Part shown: positions 8,112 through 18,100 of the stretch, piece after piece
Numbering within the stretch: position 1 is the first letter of the stretch
How the letters are laid out: each line of letters starts with the position of its first letter
Origin: Sphingobacterium sp. UBA5670
GTDB taxonomy: Bacteria > Bacteroidota > Bacteroidia > Sphingobacteriales > Sphingobacteriaceae
Reading direction: 5' to 3'
Assembly: GCF_002420705.1 (NCBI RefSeq)
Contig: NZ_DIIM01000021.1
Location: forward strand, 4,835-68,834
DNA length: 64,000 nt
Notes under the pieces: generated by a model
What the model was told of the DNA's origin: nothing
Seen by the model: the letters and a program-made list of their open reading frames with translations, nothing else
Database searches by the model: none
Made by a program: the position numbers and the translations under genes

Positions 8112-9926
8112 ATGGCAGCTGAAACAATCACACAATCACCTTTCCCAAATTCAAAGAAAATTTTTGTACCCGGAAAAATATTTCCAATTCAAGTCGCTAT
8201 GCGCCAAATTTCTTTGAGTCCCACCAAATTAAGTAATGGACAAGTGGAAATTAATCCTCCGGTAACCATCTATGACACCTCTGGTCCATATACGGATGAA
8301 TCCATGCTTATTGATATCCGAAAAGGTCTTCCCCGCCTCCGCGAGCAATGGATATTGGACCGTCAGGATGTGACGCAGTTAGCGACGATTACTTCTGAAT
8401 ACGGACAACGGCGGCTCTCCGACCCAAGTTTAGATGAGCTTCGATTTGCCTACAGCCATAAACCGAAAGTAGCCAAAGCTGATTGCAATGTCACGCAGCT
8501 ACATTATGCGAAGAAAGGTATCATCACACCGGAAATGGAATATGTTGCCATCCGCGAAAACCAACGCATCGAGCAATTAACAGCCAGTACTCCGGGCATG
8601 GATCATCAGCATACCGGGCAAAATTTTGGTGCAAGAACACACAAAAAAGCGATAACGGCTGAATTTGTCCGCGGAGAAATTGCCGCAGGACGAGCTATTA
8701 TTCCTAATAATATCAATCACCCGGAAAGTGAACCAATGATTATCGGACGTAATTTTTTGGTGAAAATTAATGCAAATATTGGGAATAGTGCGGTCAGTTC
8801 GAGTATCGATGAGGAGGTTGAGAAAGCAGTCTGGGCTTGTCGCTGGGGTGCCGACACCATTATGGACCTCTCCACGGGCAAAAATATTCATGAAACCCGC
8901 GAATGGATTATTCGCAACTCTCCAGTTCCAATCGGTACTGTTCCGATTTATCAAGCTCTCGAGAAAGTGAAAGGTGTAGCAGAAGATCTCACTTGGGACA
9001 TATTCAGAGATACCTTGATCGAACAGGCTGAGCAAGGGGTTTCTTATTTTACGATACATGCCGGCGTGTTGCTCCGTTATATCCACCTCACGGCAAGCAG
9101 GGTGACCGGAATCGTTTCTAGAGGTGGTTCAATTATGGCCAAATGGTGTCTTTTTCACCATAAAGAAAACTTTCTCTATACACATTTTGAGGAGATCTGT
9201 GAAATTATGAAACAATATGATGTTGCTTTTTCTCTTGGTGATGGCCTTCGTCCGGGAGCTATTGCAGATGCAAACGATGCGGCTCAATTTGCTGAACTCG
9301 AAACATTGGGTGAACTCACCAAAATCGCTTGGAAACATGATGTTCAAGTGATGATCGAAGGCCCTGGCCATGTTCCCATGCAATTGATCAAAGAAAACAT
9401 GGACAAACAACTGGCATGTTGTGACGAAGCGCCATTTTATACCTTAGGCCCCTTAACAACTGATATTGCCCCAGGTTATGACCACATCACTTCAGCTATT
9501 GGAGCTGCCATGATTGGCTGGTATGGCTGCGCGATGCTCTGTTATGTTACACCAAAAGAACACTTAGGTTTACCAAATAAAAAAGATGTTAAAGATGGTG
9601 TAATTACCTACAAACTTGCCGCTCATGCGGCTGATTTAGCCAAGGGACATCCCGGTGCACAATACCGGGACAATGCACTGAGTAAAGCAAGGTTTGAATT
9701 TAGATGGGAAGATCAATTCAATCTTTCCCTAGATCCAGATACTGCACGTGAATACCACGATGAAACTCTGCCTGCCGATGCCGCCAAAGTGGCTCATTTC
9801 TGTTCGATGTGCGGGCCAAAATTTTGCTCCATGAAAATTACGCAGGAAATCCGGGACAGTGCCGCACAGGGCATGCTGGAAAAATCGCAGGAATTTATTG
9901 CACAAGGAAAAGAGATCTATTTATGA
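8112..9926 (+). CDS. thiC: Phosphomethylpyrimidine synthase ThiC
   Basis: Radical-SAM enzyme that rearranges aminoimidazole ribotide into hydroxymethylpyrimidine phosphate, the pyrimidine half of thiamine. Length (604 residues) is normal for the family. The C-terminal iron-sulfur motif CxxCxxxxC is present (Cys564, Cys567, Cys572, in the context FCSMCGPKFCSM). Family blocks such as ITPEMEYVAIREN, NPSxxP-like INHPESEPMIIGRNFLVKIN and EGPGHVPM are intact. It follows thiS by 44 bases, and its stop overlaps the next gene's start in an ATGA, so the operon is translationally coupled here. Confidence 0.98.
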   Translation: MAAETITQSPFPNSKKIFVPGKIFPIQVAMRQISLSPTKLSNGQVEINPPVTIYDTSGPYTDESMLIDIRKGLPRLREQWILDRQDVTQLATITSEYGQRRLSDPSLDELRFAYSHKPKVAKADCNVTQLHYAKKGIITPEMEYVAIRENQRIEQLTASTPGMDHQHTGQNFGARTHKKAITAEFVRGEIAAGRAIIPNNINHPESEPMIIGRNFLVKINANIGNSAVSSSIDEEVEKAVWACRWGADTIMDLSTGKNIHETREWIIRNSPVPIGTVPIYQALEKVKGVAEDLTWDIFRDTLIEQAEQGVSYFTIHAGVLLRYIHLTASRVTGIVSRGGSIMAKWCLFHHKENFLYTHFEEICEIMKQYDVAFSLGDGLRPGAIADANDAAQFAELETLGELTKIAWKHDVQVMIEGPGHVPMQLIKENMDKQLACCDEAPFYTLGPLTTDIAPGYDHITSAIGAAMIGWYGCAMLCYVTPKEHLGLPNKKDVKDGVITYKLAAHAADLAKGHPGAQYRDNALSKARFEFRWEDQFNLSLDPDTAREYHDETLPADAAKVAHFCSMCGPKFCSMKITQEIRDSAAQGMLEKSQEFIAQGKEIYL

Positions 9927-10540
9927 TCATCGCTTTGACAGCTGAAGAGGAGATATTTTCAGAACATGCAATTATCAATGCCTTGTTCGAAGAAGGACTT
10001 GATATCCTGCACTTGCGCAAGTATCATTTTACGGACTTACAAATATCGAGGTATATCGCGTCTATAAATGCGGTATACCTTGACAAACTGGTCTTACATT
10101 CACATGCACACCTATCGGCCGATCTCGGGATCTCCCGTATTCATGTAAATGAAAAAAGTCGACAGAATGGTCCGGCAAATAAAATAACAGGCGCAACTAT
10201 TCGTTCCACCTCCGTACATCATATCGATCAATTCAATAGCCTTGAGGAAAGTTGGGATTATGCTTTTTTGAGCCCATTATTCCCAAGTATCTCAAAACCC
10301 GGCTATGGAAATGATGTGGCCTTGTTAAAACAGCTTCGATTACGTTCCAATGCGACCGTTCGTCTGATCGGTCTGGGTGGAATAAACCAAAGCAACTGCC
10401 TTCTTCCCATACAGGAGGGAGCAGATGGAATTGCGCTATACGGTGCGTTATGGAAACATGCTAATCCAATTGAAAATTTTATCGCATGCAAACAAAAACT
10501 ATGGAAAGACTCCAATATATTTCACAGGGGCAAACATTAG
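9923..10540 (+). CDS. ThiE/TenI-superfamily protein, probable thiazole tautomerase
   Basis: A 205-residue TIM-barrel paralogue of ThiE, starting at the ATGA that overlaps the thiC stop. The first strand (ILHLRKYHF) and the phosphate-binding end (LIGLGGINQSN, GADGIALYGAL) are conserved. However, the ThiE substrate residues are not: the usual IIND block is LHSHAHL, and the HLGQxD block is HVNEKSR. The SVHH followed by NSLEE segment (from residue 97) resembles TenI, the thiazole tautomerase of Bacillus subtilis, where a His in this loop acts in catalysis. A role in aromatising the ThiG product is therefore likelier than coupling of the two thiamine halves. The longer frame opening at 9809 is only overlap with thiC. 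Confidence 0.8.
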   Translation: MIIALTAEEEIFSEHAIINALFEEGLDILHLRKYHFTDLQISRYIASINAVYLDKLVLHSHAHLSADLGISRIHVNEKSRQNGPANKITGATIRSTSVHHIDQFNSLEESWDYAFLSPLFPSISKPGYGNDVALLKQLRLRSNATVRLIGLGGINQSNCLLPIQEGADGIALYGALWKHANPIENFIACKQKLWKDSNIFHRGKH

Positions 10541-11118
10541 CAGAACAAAAAAGTAATATCTTAAAGGCACTTGATGCTGGTTCCAAATGGATACAAATCC
10601 GATGGAAAGAGGCTTCTAACAAACAGCTCTATATTCTTGCCGAACAGATCAAGCAGGCCTGTTCCGAATTTGATGCTTATTGTATCATCAATGATTATCC
10701 AGAAATCGCTAAAGATATCGATGCTGATGGGGTCCATCTGGGACTGGATGACTGCCGCATCATAGCAGCACGGGATCTATTGGGTCCAGAAAAAATCATT
10801 GGCGGTACAGCCAATAGCTTTGCTGATGTAAAACAAAGAATACTAGAAAATTGCGACTATATCGGTCTTGGGCCATTCGGCTATACCACAACCAAACAAA
10901 AATTAAGTCCCCTACTGGGGATTGCAGGATATAAAAACATCATCCAACAAGTCCGCCAAGAAGGCTTGCCCTCTATTCCAATATTCGCAATAGGCGGCAT
11001 AAAGGACCTTGAAGATATCCACCACTTAACACAAATAGGAGTTTATGGTATTGCGTTATCGGGTATGATAACCCAAACTCCACACATTGTTTCATCTATC
11101 AACAAACTTTTAGTATGA
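10501..11118 (+). CDS. thiE: Thiamine phosphate synthase ThiE
   Basis: Couples HMP pyrophosphate with thiazole phosphate carboxylate to give thiamine monophosphate. A 205-residue TIM barrel with the expected blocks: WIQIRWKEA, CIINDYPEIAKDIDADGVHLG followed by DD, GGTANSFADV, YIGLGPFGYTTTK and IFAIGGI. The ATG at 10501 (MERLQYISQG) fits the family N-terminus; it overlaps the end of the TenI-like gene by 40 bases, and an earlier in-frame ATG at 10486 adds five residues. The stop overlaps the thiG start by four bases. Unlike its upstream neighbour, all substrate-binding residues are kept, so this is the true ThiE. Confidence 0.95.
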   Translation: MERLQYISQGQTLAEQKSNILKALDAGSKWIQIRWKEASNKQLYILAEQIKQACSEFDAYCIINDYPEIAKDIDADGVHLGLDDCRIIAARDLLGPEKIIGGTANSFADVKQRILENCDYIGLGPFGYTTTKQKLSPLLGIAGYKNIIQQVRQEGLPSIPIFAIGGIKDLEDIHHLTQIGVYGIALSGMITQTPHIVSSINKLLV

Positions 11119-11885
11119 GTAACTTACATATAGCCGATCGCATATTTGAATCCCGACTATTTTTGGGTACGGGAAAATTTGGCGATCTCAACGAAATGAA
11201 CCATGCCATTAAGGCTTCGGCTTCCCAATTGGTTACTGTTGCCCTGAAACGTATTGACAAGACCACCGGTGACGACAACCTGATAAATGCGCTTGATTTC
11301 AACGCTTTCCATTTGCTCCCCAATACGTCGGGCGCACGAACAGCTGAAGAAGCGGTGCTCGCGGCTCAACTTGCTCGCGAGGCACTGGAAACAAACTGGG
11401 TGAAATTGGAAATTCATCCCGACCCTCGTTATTTACTGCCTGATCCCATTGAGACCTTGCGCGCCACAGAATCACTCGCTAAGCTGGGTTTCGTCGTGAT
11501 GCCGTATATCCATGCAGATCCGGTACTGTGTAAAAGACTAGAAAATGCTGGTACCGCGGTTGTGATGCCTTTAGGTGCTCCTATCGGCAGTAATAAGGGG
11601 CTTCGTACTTTGGATTTCCTCGAAATTATTATTGAGGAAAGTAATGTCCCTGTTGTCGTAGATGCTGGAATAGGTGCACCTTCTGATGCGGCCAAAGCCA
11701 TGGAAATTGGGGCTGATGCAGTGCTTGTCAATACAGCCATAGCCGTTTCAAATCAACCCGTACAAATGGCCGAAGCTTTTAGAGAAGCCGTTATCGCAGG
11801 GAGAAAGGCGTATGAGGCCGGCTTAGGAAAGGTTGGATCCCTTGCCATAGGCTCGAGTCCCTTAACTTCATTTTTATTCGATTGA
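11115..11885 (+). CDS. thiG: Thiazole synthase ThiG
   Basis: Builds the thiazole ring from 1-deoxyxylulose 5-phosphate, dehydroglycine and the ThiS thiocarboxylate. A 256-residue TIM barrel with LFLGTGKF at the start, VTVALKRID, the LLPNTSGARTAEEAV block, Lys97 in NWVKLEIHPD (the Schiff-base lysine in this family), MPLGAPIGSN and the phosphate-binding VDAGIGAPSDA with GADAVLVNTA. The start overlaps the thiE stop (ATGA). ThiH directly follows, consistent with the ThiG-ThiH complex that uses tyrosine as the glycine-imine source. Confidence 0.97.
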   Translation: MSNLHIADRIFESRLFLGTGKFGDLNEMNHAIKASASQLVTVALKRIDKTTGDDNLINALDFNAFHLLPNTSGARTAEEAVLAAQLAREALETNWVKLEIHPDPRYLLPDPIETLRATESLAKLGFVVMPYIHADPVLCKRLENAGTAVVMPLGAPIGSNKGLRTLDFLEIIIEESNVPVVVDAGIGAPSDAAKAMEIGADAVLVNTAIAVSNQPVQMAEAFREAVIAGRKAYEAGLGKVGSLAIGSSPLTSFLFD

Positions 11886-11895
11886 TGATTGACTT

Positions 11896-13020
11896 ATGAC
11901 AGATTTTAAATTGATATTCGATCAATATTCCTGGAATACGGTCCAAACACAGATTTATGACACGACCGATCAGGATGTACAATATGTCTTGGCTAAAGAC
12001 AATCTAACCCTCGATGACTTTAAGGTGCTTATCTCCCCTGCTGCTGCACCATATCTTGAACTGATGGCGCAAAAAACACAACAAATCACACAACGCCGTT
12101 TCGGTAAAACCATACAGCTCTATGCCCCACTTTACCTGAGCAACGAGTGCCAAAACATCTGTACGTATTGCGGTTTTAGCATGGACAATAAAATCAAGCG
12201 CAAAACCCTCAGCAACACCGAACTCTTATTGGAAGCAATGGCACTCAAAGCCATGGGAATCAATCATATTTTACTGGTCAGCGGAGAAGCCAACAAAACT
12301 GTCGAGATTAATTATTTCCTCAATGCTATTCAGCTTTTAAAACCTCATTTTTCACAGATATCCATCGAGGTACAGCCATTGGAAGAATCGGAGTACCGAC
12401 TACTACAGGCCGCCGGAATCTATGCCATTTTGGTCTACCAGGAAACCTACCATCGGGACGTTTATAGACAATACCATCCGAAAGGAAAGAAGTCTAATTT
12501 TGACTATCGTTTGGATACGCCTGACCGTATAGGCCGGGCGGGAATCCATAAAATCGGATTAGGTGTATTGCTTGGACTTGAGGACTGGCGGGTAGACAGT
12601 TTTTTCACCGCCGCTCATATCGCCTATCTGCAAAAACAATATTGGCAGACACGATACTCCATTTCCTTTCCGCGTCTGCGGCCTGCAACAGGCTCTGTTG
12701 AGCCAAATTTCCATTTGGCAGACAAAGATCTCTTGCAGCTGATCTGTGCATACCGTTTGTGGAATGAAAACTTGGAAATTTCTATTTCAACGCGAGAAAA
12801 TGAAACATTTAGAAATCATATCATTCCAATTGGAGTTACCACAATGAGTGCTGCTTCCAAAACAAACCCAGGTGGCTACGTTGTTGATCCGCAGGCTTTG
12901 GAACAATTTGAAGTGAGCGATGAAAGGGATATGGAAACAATCAAAAATCAAATCCGGAAAATGGGTTACGCTCCTGTCATGAAGGACTGGGAGACTAATT
13001 ATGCGGGTATAATACGTTAA
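11896..13020 (+). CDS. thiH: 2-iminoacetate synthase ThiH (radical SAM)
   Basis: Cleaves tyrosine to 2-iminoacetate (dehydroglycine) and p-cresol for thiazole formation. A protein of 374 residues. The radical-SAM cluster motif CxxxCxxC is at Cys85, Cys89, Cys92 (ECQNICTYCGFS). The GGE-like motif LVSGEANK, the EVQPLEESEY block and the C-terminal TTMSAASKTNPGGY are typical of ThiH rather than of biotin or FO synthases. The presence of ThiH and the absence of a ThiO glycine oxidase indicate the anaerobic-type route to the thiazole. Ten bases separate it from thiG. Confidence 0.97.
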   Translation: MTDFKLIFDQYSWNTVQTQIYDTTDQDVQYVLAKDNLTLDDFKVLISPAAAPYLELMAQKTQQITQRRFGKTIQLYAPLYLSNECQNICTYCGFSMDNKIKRKTLSNTELLLEAMALKAMGINHILLVSGEANKTVEINYFLNAIQLLKPHFSQISIEVQPLEESEYRLLQAAGIYAILVYQETYHRDVYRQYHPKGKKSNFDYRLDTPDRIGRAGIHKIGLGVLLGLEDWRVDSFFTAAHIAYLQKQYWQTRYSISFPRLRPATGSVEPNFHLADKDLLQLICAYRLWNENLEISISTRENETFRNHIIPIGVTTMSAASKTNPGGYVVDPQALEQFEVSDERDMETIKNQIRKMGYAPVMKDWETNYAGIIR

Positions 13021-13024
13021 ACAT

Positions 13025-13735
13025 ATGAAAGAAAACAGCATTTTTGACCGTTATAGCAGGCAAATTTTTATCGAAGAGATTGGCGTTGCAGGACAGCGAA
13101 AGATTATGGATGCCAAGGTGCTGGTCGTTGGTGCTGGTGGACTCGGAAGCCCCGTCATTCAGTATCTAGCTGCGGCTGGTATCGGCAAACTTGGCCTGGC
13201 TGATTTTGACAACGTGGAAATCCATAATCTAAACCGGCAGATTATTCATTCCGAAGCGCATATTCACAACGCTAAAACTGCCAGCGCCAAAGATTATATA
13301 CAAAAACACAATAGCACAATTGATTTCGAAACCTTTCAGGTAAAAATAGATACAGACAACGTTGCTGCGCTCCTTACTCCTTACCATATTATTGTAGATT
13401 GCTGTGATAACTTCCCGACACGTTACCTGCTAAACCATGCCTGCATACAGCTCAATAAACCGCTGGTATACGGAAGCATTTATGGTTTTGAAGGGCAGCT
13501 TGCTGTCTTTAACTATAAGGGCAGTAAAAATTTGCTGGATATCTTTCCAAGTCCCCCTGCCCCAGAGCAAGTACCAAATTGCGATAAAAATGGTGTCTTG
13601 GGTCCTTTGCCGGGTATAATCGGCAGCATGATGGCTATGCAGGTACTTAAAATAGCAGCTGAATTACCTGTGGACAGTAATCAATTGACCATTGTTGATA
13701 CATTTCATTGGCGTTTTACGAAACTTTTATTTTAA
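13025..13735 (+). CDS. thiF: ThiF/MoeB-family adenylyltransferase without zinc cysteines
   Basis: E1-like enzyme that adenylates the ThiS C-terminus. A 236-residue protein with the opening RYSRQI, the nucleotide-binding VLVVGAGGLGSPVI, DNVEIHNLNRQ, the DCCDNFPTRYLLN acidic/Arg pair, and the PNCDKNGVLGPLPG segment with the conserved Cys. The first CxxC of the structural zinc site seen in E. coli ThiF and MoeB (CYRCLF) is replaced here by LLDIFP, and the C-terminus stops before the second CxxC. It starts four bases after thiH, so it belongs to the operon. ThiF is chosen over MoeB by context. No thiD is present in this operon, so HMP-phosphate kinase must be encoded elsewhere. Confidence 0.9.
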   Translation: MKENSIFDRYSRQIFIEEIGVAGQRKIMDAKVLVVGAGGLGSPVIQYLAAAGIGKLGLADFDNVEIHNLNRQIIHSEAHIHNAKTASAKDYIQKHNSTIDFETFQVKIDTDNVAALLTPYHIIVDCCDNFPTRYLLNHACIQLNKPLVYGSIYGFEGQLAVFNYKGSKNLLDIFPSPPAPEQVPNCDKNGVLGPLPGIIGSMMAMQVLKIAAELPVDSNQLTIVDTFHWRFTKLLF

Positions 13736-13759
13736 AATCGACACGAGGGAGTTTCACAA

Positions 13760-13786
13760 AAACAAGCGAGATCTTTACGCTCGTTT
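13760..13786 (+). terminator. Possible terminator of the thiamine operon
   Basis: Inverted repeat AAACAAGCG (13760-13768) / CGCTCGTTT (13778-13786) with one A-C mismatch, 24 bases after the thiF stop and followed by an A/T-rich stretch. Weaker than other terminators in the window. Confidence 0.4.
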
Positions 13787-13878
13787 GAAAATTTATTTTA
13801 AAACAGGTGTCAACAAACAAAATTTCCTAATTTTGGTTTATATATTAGCAAGCTTAAATGTCAACTATACGATCTGGA

Positions 13879-15120
13879 ATGAAAAAAGTAATTTATCCGT
13901 TACTCTCCCTCTCTTTATTACCTTTATTTTCAATTGCGCAAGAGACCAACCTCACGGCGGACGATCTTTTTGTAAAAGCGCGAAAGGTGGCTTTTGATTC
14001 GAAAGATTATCCACAGGCCATTCACCTATCAAAACAGGCTCTTCTTCAAGCTCCGGATTATACAGATATAAGCATATTTCTTGCACGTCTCTATACCTGG
14101 TCTGACAAGATTGATTCGGCACGGACCATCTTTACAGAACTCGATAGGAAAAATACAAGTGACGAAGACTTCTTTTTGGCCTATGCTTCCTTAGAGTACT
14201 GGAATGATCAGGCGGACAAAGCTATTGCAATTGCGGATAAAGGACTGCGCATACATCCGCAGTCGCAGGATCTCCTTTTGTTAAAAGGTAAAATAAGCTA
14301 TGGCAATGATCACTATGAGGCTGCCGAGAAGGCAATCAATAACCTATTGGCAATTAATCCTAAAAACACAGAGGCGAGAGCGCTGGCAAAGAACATTGAA
14401 GAATATACCGCAAAGAATGCGATCGGGCTGACATATAATTTTGTGTATTTTGACAAACAGTTTGATAATAATTGGCATATTGTGGGCCTAAGTTATAAAC
14501 GCGCAACACCAATAGGTTCCGTGATTTTTAGAACCAACTACGCGAATAAGTTTGCAGAAAATGGAGTCCAATTTGAAATGGAGGCTTACCCTCGCCTTTC
14601 AAAGATATTTTACCTCTATGTCGGTGCCGGGTATTCCAATAATGTAGGTATTTTTGCGAAATATAGAACCGGTGTGTCTCTTTATGCCAATCTTCCAAAC
14701 AGTTTTGAAGGGGAAATCGGTTACCGTCAGCTTTATTTTAGTGACAATATCTGGATGTACACGGCTTCAGTTGGAAAGTATTACCAAAACTTTTGGTTCA
14801 ATTTAAGAACTTACCTTACACCGGGTGAAAAGAATATCTCCCAATCTTATACGGGTACGGTCCGCTATTATACAAAGGGAGCCAACGATTATTTTGGATT
14901 TAGTGCCGGAACAGGTTTGAGCCCCGAGGAGAACCGAAACAATCTCCTGGATAATGCTCCTTATAAATTAAAGACATTTAAAGTCGGTGCCGAGTACAAT
15001 TTCTCTGTTAAGCAAAGTAACCTCTTTTCGATCTCAGGCACTTATTATAACCAAGAATTCCGGCCAAAAGAAAGAGGCAATCAATTGGACATCATTCTTG
15101 GTTATATTCGAAAATTCTAG
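13879..15120 (+). CDS. TPR protein with YaiO-family outer-membrane beta barrel
   Basis: A 413-residue exported protein. The signal peptide is MKKVIYPLLSLSLLPLFSIA, so I start at 13879 although the frame is open from 13858. Residues about 25-165 are TPR-like helical hairpins (AIHLSKQALLQAPDYTDIS, AIAIADKGLRIHPQSQDLL, AEKAINNLLAINPKNTEAR). Residues about 175-413 are alternating-polarity strands ending in an aromatic residue (IILGYIRKF), as in YaiO-type outer-membrane barrels. A periplasmic TPR domain joined to a barrel is the architecture of exopolysaccharide exporters such as PgaA. It is convergent with the GT2/LTA-synthase fusion and their stop codons overlap by four bases, which supports a shared polysaccharide role. 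Confidence 0.8.
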   Translation: MKKVIYPLLSLSLLPLFSIAQETNLTADDLFVKARKVAFDSKDYPQAIHLSKQALLQAPDYTDISIFLARLYTWSDKIDSARTIFTELDRKNTSDEDFFLAYASLEYWNDQADKAIAIADKGLRIHPQSQDLLLLKGKISYGNDHYEAAEKAINNLLAINPKNTEARALAKNIEEYTAKNAIGLTYNFVYFDKQFDNNWHIVGLSYKRATPIGSVIFRTNYANKFAENGVQFEMEAYPRLSKIFYLYVGAGYSNNVGIFAKYRTGVSLYANLPNSFEGEIGYRQLYFSDNIWMYTASVGKYYQNFWFNLRTYLTPGEKNISQSYTGTVRYYTKGANDYFGFSAGTGLSPEENRNNLLDNAPYKLKTFKVGAEYNFSVKQSNLFSISGTYYNQEFRPKERGNQLDIILGYIRKF

Positions 15121-18100
15121 TTTTTCTTTACCCGATCAAAGAAGTTGGTATAAACACTGTCAGGAAGAAGTCGCTTTTGGGTATAGAATAATTTGTTCTT
15201 GTGCTTGAATAATTCAAAGCGCTTGGACAATTCTTCCTTTATATTACCCGACGCGGCATCTTCATTGAGTACCCCGTCCAATTTATACAATTGGCCATCC
15301 GAAAGATGGTAACTGCCTTTCAAAAAATCAATCAATTGGTTTTTACTTTGCATCATGGCTATTCCATCGCCTTGCGCTGATACACCTTTATCTAGACCTT
15401 GCCCGATCCAGGTAACCTGTGCCGGCGTTTTGATACCGAAATTATCTCGATAGTAAGCCAATACGGAAGGTGCGACGTCAAAATGGCTGACAAAATTATG
15501 GAAGGTCTTTGGCTCTTTTAGCAGTGGCGAATAAATTAGCAGCGGGACATGATAACGGTCTATTTTACTTTGCAAAGGTATCTCAGGCATTGCATGATCT
15601 CCTGTTATTACAAAAATTGTATTTGCAAAATCTGCCCTCTTTTTATATTCATTAAAGAACTGTTCCATCGCCTCATCCAGATTCAGCACGGAAACAAGCT
15701 GGGTACGATTTTCTAAAGCCCACTTTTTTTGATCCGGCGTAAGGTTCAATGTCGCTATCCGCTGATCAAATAGCTGTTCATAATGAGCCGCATTATTAAT
15801 CAAAAATGGATTATGTGTAGATAAAGTCAAAAGAACATGAAAATAGGGATGCTCCTGTATTTTTTGCACTTCGAGCAGTTTACTAAATACAGCTTGATCC
15901 TCGTAGCCCCAGCTCTCCCCTCCTTTTTCAGGCAGCTTTTTATACGGTGGTCCAAAAGCGGCCTGGTCAATGAGCATATCGATTTTATTATAATCCATGA
16001 ATTTTTTCATGAAATCGAAATTGGAGTGACCACCATAGAAAAATCCGGTGTTAAAGCCATTGCTCTTCAGAATATTGAATAGGTTAAAATTATCCGGTAA
16101 TGTATCCTGTTCAAGGAAACCGTGCATCGCAAATGGCAATGAACCTGTTATGGTAGGCAAGACGGAAAATGTCCGACCGGAAGAACTCATATTATTATCC
16201 CAATATAATGACTGCTTTTTTAATGAACCTATAAACGGCGTAAAGTTACCAATATAGCCATTTTCAGAACTATAAGCGTGACCTAACCCTTCGATAATAA
16301 GAAAGACCAAATTGGGTGCTTTCGTAGTTTTCTGTAAATAGGTCCCCAGGAAATCTTTGGTATCTTCTTTTTTCAAGAAAGGGAATTTGGTATCCAGCAC
16401 TTTTGCATCATCATCGTCCTTATCGAACATAGCGAGCATCCCCGGATGCTCCTCCACATAATTCGATAAATTGGATTCGAAAAAATAACGCCATTTACTG
16501 CGGCTTGCATTGGCTATAAATTCATCTTTTTCTGAACCCTTACCCAAAATTGATGCCGAGGAGATAAAAAATGATACGATACCCAAAGATAGCAATGCGA
16601 TACTGGTATAGGATTTCTTGAACGTCTGTTTGTTGACTATCCAAAGCGGAACCCAAGAAATCACAATCAGCAATAAGAGTAAAGCAATGTTGGTAAAACT
16701 CAACATGCCGCTGGCTTCCAAAATTTGCTTCATCTCTTCCGAACTGTAATAAAACATATCGGCCCCGAGCAGGTTTCTTGATTCGCCGAAATACAAAAAC
16801 AGGATGAATTGCATAACGACCATAAAAGAGAATGAGATGACCAACAACAATCTCGCCCAAAAACTGCTTAAAAACTGAAGCAACAAATAACCTATTCCCA
16901 GACAACCTAAAGATTGAAAAAGAAATACCAGATTATCCAAAAAGAGATATTCGCCAGCATGCGACTCCGAAAGCTGCGTAAAACGGCGACCATACCACCA
17001 CCATTCAACGCCAACAGATAACATATACAAAGCGAAGAAAACCAACATCACCGGTCCTAGGCTCTGTAGTGATACGTTTATTCGCTGGCCTAAATATTTC
17101 CAAATGGACTCATTGGCATCTTTTTGCTGAAAGCCTTGCCGCGTCATTTCGCCCCAGCCATGCTGTTTACGAAAGTAATCGACTACCCCCTGTACTCCTG
17201 CTTTAACAACGATAGGGTGAAAATACAAGGGTTCAAGGATAGCAGTGGTAATCAGTGTGGAAAGGTCTCGCTTCTTCGAATAGACCTGATGGCTAACAAG
17301 ATCGACGAAAATCGCATAAATAGAATATAAAATTCCTGAAGCAATGACAAGCGCAAATAATGCAATGAAAAACGGCCAATTGATGATTCCTAAAATAAAA
17401 AAGATCAAAAAGACGATGTAACCTGTAAATTCAACAATAGGCCCCAAGAATTCAAAAAAGAACCAGTACGGCATACTGACCATACCGAAACGTCCGTATT
17501 TTGGATTGAACATTAATTTCCGATGTTTCCATAGGGTTTCCATCGTACCTCTCATCCAACGATTACGCTGTTTACGCAAAACCTCTTTCGATTCGGGCAC
17601 CTCCGTCCAACACAAAGGATCGGGAATATTAACCACTTCATAGGCTTGCTTTTGCTCCTCCATATAGCGTCGCATCCGAACAACAAGCTCCATATCCTCA
17701 CCAACCGTATTTCGATCATAACCACCACAAGCCAGTACGATCTCCCGATCGAAAGCACCAAATGCGCCTGAAATAAGAATTAATCCAGAAGCCCGGGACC
17801 AAGCCATCCTACCTAAAATAAAAGCACGGATGTACTCTAAAGCTTGTGTACGTCCCAACCAAGATTTAGGTAGGTTGACATCGACGACGGATCCATTGAC
17901 AACATTACAATTGTTGGCTAGACGAATAACACCGCCACAGGCGATAACACGCTTGTCGGTCTGTTCCAAAAATGGCTTCGCCAGTTTTAGAATAGCATCC
18001 TGTTCCAAAATACAATCGACATCAATACAGACAATATAATCACCAGAAGAAATATTAACACCAACATTGAGCGCGTCGGCTTTCCCCCCATTCTCCTTAT

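Noticed and set aside
8577..9086. 169-residue minus-strand frame inside thiC
   Set aside because: Lies wholly within a perfectly conserved thiC and shows no signal of selection on its own strand.
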